Below are positions 13,576 to 18,418 of a stretch of 18,418 nucleotides of DNA, in pieces. This stretch comes from Candidatus Methylomirabilota bacterium (lineage in GTDB: Bacteria > Methylomirabilota > Methylomirabilia > Methylomirabilales > CSP1-5). The DNA is taken from positions 1 through 18,418 of the forward strand of contig JAKEGQ010000177.1 in the NCBI GenBank assembly GCA_022615475.1. Direction: 5' to 3'. How positions within the stretch are numbered: position 1 is the first letter of the stretch; every line of letters starts with the position of its first letter. The position numbers and the translations under genes were made by a program. The notes under the pieces were generated by a model. It worked only from the letters and a program-made list of their open reading frames with translations. It did no database searches and was not told the DNA's origin.

Positions 13576-14739
13576 ATGAACCGCCAGGTGAAATCGCTGA
13601 AAGAGTTGGCGCGGCCTCAGGTACTCGAGCTGGTCCCGTACAGCCCGGGGAGGCCGATGGAGGAGGTGGAGCGGGAGCTCGGGCTCGATGACGTCCTCAA
13701 GCTCGCCTCCAACGAGAATCCCCTGGGTCCCTCGCCGCTGGCGCTGCAGGCCATTCGAGAGGCGCTTCAAGGGCTGCACCGGTACCCCGATGGCGGCTGT
13801 TATGCCCTACGTCAGGGGCTCAGTCGGCGCCTCGGGCTTCACCCCGAGGAGCTCTGTTTCGGTAACGGGAGCAATGAGCTGTTGGAGCTCGTCACCCGAG
13901 CCTTCCTGGGACCGGGGGATGAGGCGGTCATGGGTCAACCGGCCTTTGTCGTCTATCGCAGTGTCTGCCAGGCCGTGGGAGGCCACATCCGGGAGGTTGC
14001 TCTGAAGGATTTCACGCACGATCTTCGCGGGATGCTCAAGGCCGTGACCGACCGGACCAAGCTGGTGTTTCTAGGCAACCCCAATAATCCGACCGGGACG
14101 TGCGTCTCGCCGAGCGACCTGGACGATTTTGTGCGGGCGGTTCCACCCGATGTCATCGTGGTTGTGGATGAGGCGTATCGGGAGTATGTTCCCCGGTATC
14201 TCCAGCCAGATCTTCTTCGATATGTCCGGGAGGGACGCCATCTCTTGGCCCTCAGGACCTTTTCGAAGGCGTACGGTCTCGCGGGACTGCGGATCGGGTA
14301 CGGCATCGGCTCACCCGAGATGGTGGAGCTTCTGAACCGGGTGCGGCAGCCCTTCAACGTCAACGCCTTGGCCCAGAAGGCGGCCTTGGCTGCCCTGGAC
14401 GATGCGGCCCACCTCGAGGAGACGCTTCGAATCACCGAGGCCGGACGTAAGACCATGCAGTTCCGCCTCGACGAATTGGGACTTGTCGGCATCCCGAGTG
14501 TCACCAACTTCATCCTGGTCAACGTCGGGGTGGAAGGTAGGGCGGTCGCGGACGCCCTCCTGCAGAGCGGGGTCATCGTTCGATCCATGGAGGGGTATGG
14601 TCTGCCCACGTATATTCGCGTAACGGTGGGGACACCGCAGGAGAATAGCCGGGCTCTCCAGGTCCTGGCCGAAGTGCTCGGCACGGTGGGGGCGGCGGCG
14701 AGGTCTCCGGGTCCCACAGAGGGGAGAAGCAAGAGATGA
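13576..14739 (+). CDS. hisC: Histidinol-phosphate/aromatic aminotransferase
   Basis: This is a PLP-dependent fold-type I aminotransferase of the HisC family (387 residues). Motifs are KLASNENPLGPSPLAL (42-57), the substrate and phosphate loop FGNGSNELLEL (95-105), NPNNPTG (168-174), VVDEAYREYV (196-205) and RTFSKAYGLAGLRIGYG (227-243), with the PLP Schiff-base lysine at 231. Family members act on histidinol phosphate, but many, such as the B. subtilis enzyme next to tyrA, also aminate phenylpyruvate and 4-hydroxyphenylpyruvate. Its place between pheA and aroF/tyrA suggests aromatic transamination as the local role; this is inference. ATG 13576 is chosen for the AAGGA 8 nt upstream; an in-frame ATG at 13555 has no clear site. 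It overlaps aroF by 4 nt (ATGA). Confidence 0.9.
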   Translation: MNRQVKSLKELARPQVLELVPYSPGRPMEEVERELGLDDVLKLASNENPLGPSPLALQAIREALQGLHRYPDGGCYALRQGLSRRLGLHPEELCFGNGSNELLELVTRAFLGPGDEAVMGQPAFVVYRSVCQAVGGHIREVALKDFTHDLRGMLKAVTDRTKLVFLGNPNNPTGTCVSPSDLDDFVRAVPPDVIVVVDEAYREYVPRYLQPDLLRYVREGRHLLALRTFSKAYGLAGLRIGYGIGSPEMVELLNRVRQPFNVNALAQKAALAALDDAAHLEETLRITEAGRKTMQFRLDELGLVGIPSVTNFILVNVGVEGRAVADALLQSGVIVRSMEGYGLPTYIRVTVGTPQENSRALQVLAEVLGTVGAAARSPGPTEGRSKR

Positions 14740-15749
14740 TCATCGTGATGCGCTCTACTGCCACCCAGGCGGACATCGACCAGGTGGTGGAGCGAATTAC
14801 CCAACACGGCCTCAAGCCCCACATCTCGAGAGGGGAGGAGCGGACCATCATCGGGGCCATCGGGGATGAGCGGGTCCTTCGAAACGTCCCCTTTGAGGCC
14901 CTCCCCGCCGTCGAGAATGTCCTCCCCATTTTGAAGCCCTTCAAGCTCGCCAGCCGAGACTTCAAGACCGAGCCAAGCGTCGTAGAGGTCAATGGCGTAG
15001 CGATAGGCGGGGAGCGGCTCGCCGTCATTTCCGGCCCATGCTCGGTCGAGGGCCGCGAGATGCTGCTCGATACGGCGATCAAGGTCAAAAATGCGGGGGC
15101 CACCCTGCTCCGAGGGGGGGCCTTTAAGCCGAGGACCTCGCCGTATTCGTTTCAGGGGCTCGGCGAGGAGGGGTTGAGATACCTGGCCGAGGTGCGGGAG
15201 GTGACCGGCCTGCCGGTCGTCACCGAGTTGATGGACCCTCGGGATGCCGAGCTCGTGATGAAGTATGCCGACATGGTCCAGATCGGGGCCAGGAACATGC
15301 AGAACTTCCGTCTCCTCAAGGAGGTGGGCATCTACCGCAAGCCGGTCCTCCTCAAGCGGGGGATGAGCTCGACAATCAAGGAACTCCTGATGTCTGCCGA
15401 GTACATCATGTCCGAGGGAAATTATAATATTGTCCTCTGCGAGCGGGGCATTCGAACCTTCGAGGACTACACCCGGAACACACTGGACCTTTCGGCGGTC
15501 CCGTCGCTGAAGCAGCTCTCGCACCTGCCGGTCATCGTCGATCCAAGTCACGCCGCCGGCAAATGGGATCTCGTGGCCCCGTTGACGCTGGCGGCCATTG
15601 CCGTGGGGGCGGACGGGGTCATGGTCGAGGTCCATCCCCAACCCGAGGTGGCCCTATCCGACGGGCCGCAGGCTTTGATCCCTGTCCGGTTCGCCAGACT
15701 GATGGAACAAGTGCGGGCCCTGGCGCCTGTCGTTGGACGGCGCCTCTGA
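14736..15749 (+). CDS. aroF: 3-deoxy-7-phosphoheptulonate synthase, type I-beta
   Basis: DAHP synthase joins phosphoenolpyruvate and erythrose 4-phosphate in the first shikimate step. The 337-residue product has an N-terminal ferredoxin-like regulatory domain (about 1-70, MIIVMRSTATQADIDQVVER onward), as in the Thermotoga maritima enzyme, then a TIM barrel. Key sites are VISGPCSVEG (97-106) with the metal-binding Cys102, GGAFKPRTSPYSFQGLG (127-143), VPVVTE-like LPVVTELMD, QIGARNMQN, PVLLKRGMSSTIKE and VIVDPSHAAGK with the metal-binding histidine. KDO-8-phosphate synthase shares this barrel, but the N-terminal domain and KPRTSPYSFQG fit DAHP synthase. Feedback control by tyrosine or phenylalanine through the N-terminal domain is expected. 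The gene is coupled to hisC by overlap. Confidence 0.95.
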   Translation: MIIVMRSTATQADIDQVVERITQHGLKPHISRGEERTIIGAIGDERVLRNVPFEALPAVENVLPILKPFKLASRDFKTEPSVVEVNGVAIGGERLAVISGPCSVEGREMLLDTAIKVKNAGATLLRGGAFKPRTSPYSFQGLGEEGLRYLAEVREVTGLPVVTELMDPRDAELVMKYADMVQIGARNMQNFRLLKEVGIYRKPVLLKRGMSSTIKELLMSAEYIMSEGNYNIVLCERGIRTFEDYTRNTLDLSAVPSLKQLSHLPVIVDPSHAAGKWDLVAPLTLAAIAVGADGVMVEVHPQPEVALSDGPQALIPVRFARLMEQVRALAPVVGRRL

Positions 15750-15753
15750 CCAC

Positions 15754-15851
15754 AGACCGGAGACCGGAGACAGGAGCAAGGGAGGGTGGGAAACACTAAG
15801 TGGCAACTCCAGTCTCATAGTTCCAGTCTCCAGTCCCTGTGAACCGTGAAC
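15754..15851. repeat. Heptad intergenic repeat, aroF-tyrA junction
   Basis: The left block has AGACCGG (15754-15760), AGACCGG (15761-15767), AGACAGG (15768-15774) and AGCAAGG (15775-15781). The right block has CAGTCTC (15810-15816), ATAGTTC, CAGTCTC (15824-15830), CAGTCCC (15831-15837), TGTGAAC (15838-15844) and CGTGAAC (15845-15851). All steps are exactly 7 bp. The right block is roughly the reverse complement of the left (GGAGAC against GTCTCC), so a hairpin is possible. The last two units are the reverse complement of the GTTCACA/GTTCACG units at 5318-5338. The tyrA GTG start lies in the last unit. Confidence 0.7.
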
Positions 15852-16733
15852 GACTCGACTAAACGCGTCGAAGTCCGTGAACCGTTGTTCCAGCGCATGA
15901 CGGTGATCGGCGTGGGGCTGATCGGCGGGAGTCTGGCTCGGGCCTGCCGAGGCGGGCTCGCACGCCGCGTCGTCGGCCTCGACGCCGACCCGATCAATCT
16001 GAATCGCGCGATCGGCCTGGGCCTGGTAGATGAGGTGGGCGATCTTCCCGTCGGGGTAGCGGGAGCCGACCTCGTCGTCGTGGCCGTCCCCGTCGGGGCG
16101 TTGGCGGAGGTGGTCCGAGCCGCTGCGCCCCATCTCGCGCCCGGGTGTATTGTGACCGACGTGGGAAGTGTGAAGGGAGATCTCGTCGCCGAGGTGGAGA
16201 GAGAGATGCCTCCGGGACGAGCCTACGTTCCCGCCCACCCGATCGCCGGGACCGAGCGCTCTGGACCCGAGGCCGCCTCGGCCGAACTCTTTCGCGGCAG
16301 CCTGTGCGTGCTCACGCCGACGTCCCGGACCCCGGAGGCGGCCCTCACGAAGGTCATGCGCCTGTGGGAAGGAGTGGGGTCCCGCGTGGTCCGGATGGAC
16401 CCCTTTCGGCATGATCAGATCTTCGCGCTGGTCAGCCATCTGCCGCATGTCGTGGCCTACGCGCTGATCGGAACCGTGCTGAATGGCGCGGACGACGGGG
16501 AGGAAGTTCTACGGTTCAGCGGCGGTGGGCTTCGGGATTTCACCCGGATTGCGGCATCGCATCCGGTCATGTGGCGTGACATCCTAATCCGAAATCGCGG
16601 GGAGGTCCTGGACTCCATCGCGCGATTCCGGAAGGTCCTGGAGCGGATCGAGGAGATGATTCGGACACAGGATACGGTTCGGTTGGTAGAGGAGTTCCAG
16701 CGGGCTAAAGAGGCGCGCGAGCAACTTCGGTGA
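15846..16733 (+). CDS. tyrA: Prephenate dehydrogenase
   Basis: TyrA oxidatively decarboxylates prephenate to 4-hydroxyphenylpyruvate for tyrosine. The 295-residue product has a Rossmann domain with MTVIGVGLIGGSLARAC (18-34; GVGLIG at 22-27) and Asp46 after the second strand, which favours NAD over NADP. VTDVGSVKG (103-111) and the substrate motif HPIAGTERSGPEAA (131-144) follow. The helical C-terminal domain contains SHLPHVVAYAL. It is monofunctional, with no chorismate mutase or ACT domain, so control may rest on the other enzymes. The start is uncertain: GTG 15846 lies in the heptad repeat with no clear ribosome binding site, while ATG 15897 would begin exactly at the first Rossmann strand but also lacks one. 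The REPLFQR segment before the strand is common in relatives, which favours 15846. Confidence 0.92.
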   Translation: MNDSTKRVEVREPLFQRMTVIGVGLIGGSLARACRGGLARRVVGLDADPINLNRAIGLGLVDEVGDLPVGVAGADLVVVAVPVGALAEVVRAAAPHLAPGCIVTDVGSVKGDLVAEVEREMPPGRAYVPAHPIAGTERSGPEAASAELFRGSLCVLTPTSRTPEAALTKVMRLWEGVGSRVVRMDPFRHDQIFALVSHLPHVVAYALIGTVLNGADDGEEVLRFSGGGLRDFTRIAASHPVMWRDILIRNRGEVLDSIARFRKVLERIEEMIRTQDTVRLVEEFQRAKEAREQLR

Positions 16734-17890
16734 GAGCGGTCTCCCTTCCACGGCGTGAAGTGGCGGTCCTCGTCGGGCTCAGGCGGCCTCACCAGTCCCG
16801 TTGGGAGGCCGAGGATTCCCTGGAGGAGCTGGCTCAGCTGGCGATCTCGGCAGGGGCCGAGCCCGCGTTCCGCGTCCTCCAGGAACGGTCTCTGCCCAAC
16901 CCCCGCACCCTGATCGGTCCGGGCAAGGCCGAAGAGGTCAGGGCGATCTGCGAGGAGGGGGTGGACCTCGTGATCTTTGACGATGACCTGACCGGGTCCC
17001 AGCAGCGAAATCTCGAAGGAGTCCTCGGGCGAAAGGTCATTGACCGGACTGGACTCATTCTGGATATCTTCGCCCAGCGCGCCCGCTCCAAGGAGGGCAA
17101 GCTTCAAGTCGAGCTTGCCCAGCTCAAGTATGTCCTCCCCCGCCTCACCGGCCATGGCGTCGAACTGTCCCAGCTGGGAGGTGGCATTGGGACCCGGGGC
17201 CCGGGCGAGACCCAGCTTGAAGTGGATCGGCGGCGGATTCGGCGTCGCATCGTCAAGATCGAAGAGGAGCTTGAAAAAGTGCGACGGCATCGGGCGCTCT
17301 TGCGTCGGGGTCGGCAGAAGCAGGCCCTTCTGACCGCAGCGTTGGTGGGGTACACCAATGCGGGCAAATCGTCTCTACTCAATGCGCTGGCCGATGCGGC
17401 CCTTCCCGTCGCCGACAAGCTCTTTGTCACGCTGGACCCGACCGTACGGAAGGTGATTGTGCCCGGGGGCCGGGTGATTCTTCTCTCGGATACCGTAGGA
17501 TTCATCCGGAAGCTCCCCCATCAGCTGGTGGCGGCGTTCAAGGCGACGTTGGAAGAGGTCCGGGCGTCGGATCTCCTCCTTCACGTCATCGATATTTCCC
17601 ATCCCGATTGGCAAAATCAGGCACAGGCGGTGACGGCGGTCCTGGAAGAGCTTGGCGCAGGCGCAAAGCCGCTGATCAATGTGTACAACAAGATCGACAA
17701 GCTGCCCTCTCCAGAGGGGGTGGCCTTCCTCGCCCGGAAGCCTGGGTCGGTGGTGACCTCGGCGCGAACCGGGACCGGGCTTGTCGACCTCAAGCGCACC
17801 ATTGCCGAGACCCTGAAGGCCGTTGAAGACGCCAAGGCCCGAGTGAGACGCCTTTCGGTATCCGCGCGTGACGAGGGGCACAGACGGTGA
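16730..17890 (+). CDS. hflX: Ribosome-associated GTPase HflX
   Basis: HflX binds the 50S subunit and splits stalled or idle ribosomes, especially after heat stress. The 386-residue product has the HflX N-terminal domain (about 1-170: PNPRTLIGPGKAEEV, DRTGLILDIFAQRARSKEGK and the glycine-rich GGGIGTRGPGETQLEVDRRR), a coiled-coil linker (about 165-200) and a GTPase domain. G1 is GYTNAGKS (207-214), the G2 threonine lies in TLDPTVRK, G3 is DTVG (254-257), G4 is NKID (320-323) and G5 is SAR (344-346). It is shorter than E. coli HflX (426), with little C-terminal extension. GTG 16730 overlaps the tyrA stop as GTGA. Its place after an aromatic operon instead of beside hfq is worth noting. With hpf, the window encodes both a ribosome-parking and a ribosome-splitting factor. 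Confidence 0.96.
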   Translation: MRAVSLPRREVAVLVGLRRPHQSRWEAEDSLEELAQLAISAGAEPAFRVLQERSLPNPRTLIGPGKAEEVRAICEEGVDLVIFDDDLTGSQQRNLEGVLGRKVIDRTGLILDIFAQRARSKEGKLQVELAQLKYVLPRLTGHGVELSQLGGGIGTRGPGETQLEVDRRRIRRRIVKIEEELEKVRRHRALLRRGRQKQALLTAALVGYTNAGKSSLLNALADAALPVADKLFVTLDPTVRKVIVPGGRVILLSDTVGFIRKLPHQLVAAFKATLEEVRASDLLLHVIDISHPDWQNQAQAVTAVLEELGAGAKPLINVYNKIDKLPSPEGVAFLARKPGSVVTSARTGTGLVDLKRTIAETLKAVEDAKARVRRLSVSARDEGHRR

Positions 17891-18418
17891 TCATCAACCT
17901 CCCCAACGGGCTCACGGCTCTTCGCGTGCTGTTGACGCCGATGGTCGTCCTGTTCCTCCTCCGCGGGGAGTTCTCCTGGGCCCTGATCGTTTTTGTGCTG
18001 GCCGGCATTACGGATGCGCTCGACGGATTCCTGGCCCGCTCCTTACGGGAGAGGACGGAATTCGGGAGAATCCTCGATCCGGTCGCGGACAAGCTCCTGT
18101 TGGGCGCATCGCTCTTCACGTTGGGCGTTGTCGAACGTCTCCCCTTTTGGCTTCCGGTCATGGCCATCGGGAGAGACCTGGTCTTGATGGTGGGCTCCTG
18201 CATCCTCTACGCGACCAGTGGCCGCCTGGGGTACCCGCCGTCAACGACGGGGAAGCTCACCACGGGACTACAGATCCTTACGGTCCTGGTGGCTATGATG
18301 GGTGCGGAGGGGAGTGTGCGCCTCGATCCCCTCATCTGGGGAACGGCGATCGCGACCGTCCTCTCGGGTCTGGACTATTGCTACCGGGGGGCGGTCGAGA
18401 TAATCTCCCGGTTGCGAA
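17887..18418 (+). CDS. Second CDP-alcohol phosphatidyltransferase (cut by window edge)
   Basis: This gene starts at GTG 17887, overlapping the hflX stop (GTGA), and stays open for 177 codons to the window end. The product opens MIINLPNGLTALRVLLTPMV and holds the full CDP-alcohol transferase motif: Asp43, Asp46-Gly47, Ala50-Arg51, Gly60, Asp64 and Asp68 (TDALDGFLARSLRER, then FGRILDPVADK). Hydrophobic segments (about 10-26, 31-46, 69-83, 88-108, 122-140 and 147-165) mark an integral membrane enzyme. It would use CDP-diacylglycerol and a polar alcohol. It is a paralogue of the enzyme at 9082. It could be a second PgsA or a cardiolipin synthase of the CDP-alcohol type; sequence alone does not decide. 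Most of the protein is present, as family length is about 180-200. Confidence 0.85.
   Translation, partial: MIINLPNGLTALRVLLTPMVVLFLLRGEFSWALIVFVLAGITDALDGFLARSLRERTEFGRILDPVADKLLLGASLFTLGVVERLPFWLPVMAIGRDLVLMVGSCILYATSGRLGYPPSTTGKLTTGLQILTVLVAMMGAEGSVRLDPLIWGTAIATVLSGLDYCYRGAVEIISRLR

Noticed and set aside
15424..15429. TATAAT inside aroF, in a locally AT-rich stretch
   Set aside because: It encodes NYNIV of the DAHP synthase barrel, and no TTGACA-like hexamer lies 16-18 bp upstream.
13953..15641. 562-codon open frame on the - strand opposite hisC and aroF
   Set aside because: It lies exactly opposite two well-conserved genes. High-GC codon use leaves antisense frames open, and the translation is rich in histidine, arginine and aspartate with no recognisable domain.

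Overview
This window is a dense, high-GC bacterial chromosome segment with every recognised gene on the + strand. It encodes LPS export (lptC, lptA, lptB), sigma-54, a long-form hibernation factor, condensin accessory proteins (ScpA and ScpB) and aromatic amino acid synthesis. The LPS genes indicate a Gram-negative (diderm) organism. Frequent GTG starts, GC-rich codons and the gene mix suggest an environmental lineage such as Methylomirabilota/Rokubacteria or a deltaproteobacteria-like group. That placement is inference, because no rRNA or lineage marker is present. There are no tRNAs, insertion sequences, phage genes or CRISPR arrays.

The layout falls into three blocks. (1) 200-7080: a glutaryl-CoA dehydrogenase-like enzyme, then lptC-lptA-lptB-rpoN-hpf-rapZ, then a LipM-type octanoyltransferase. 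This is the familiar proteobacterial lpt/rpoN cluster, but ptsN is missing between hpf and rapZ and kdsD/kdsC are missing before lptC. (2) 7219-12343: a 607-residue TPR protein behind a good sigma-70-like promoter, then pgsA, lysC, a 74-codon membrane ORF, scpA and scpB. (3) 12422 to the right edge: pheA-hisC-aroF-tyrA, then hflX and a second CDP-alcohol phosphatidyltransferase that runs off the window. A TATAAT promoter lies just before pheA.

Block 3 holds the entry step (DAHP synthase) and the terminal steps (chorismate mutase/prephenate dehydratase, prephenate dehydrogenase, aminotransferase) of phenylalanine and tyrosine synthesis. The central shikimate genes are not here. Block 2 mixes membrane lipid synthesis, the aspartate-family entry step and chromosome segregation. 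Many junctions overlap by 4 nt (ATGA or GTGA), which suggests translational coupling.

The window is mostly housekeeping and I see no evident new defence or mobile system. The points most worth checking are: (a) intergenic tracts built on an exact 7-bp period at three junctions (5317-5382, 13501-13542, 15754-15851), one of which supplies the apparent tyrA start codon; (b) a near-ideal internal ribosome binding site and in-frame ATG at lysC codon 247, predicting a separate beta subunit; (c) the small membrane ORF between lysC and scpA; and (d) a 9-bp inverted repeat overlapping the -35 of the pheA promoter.
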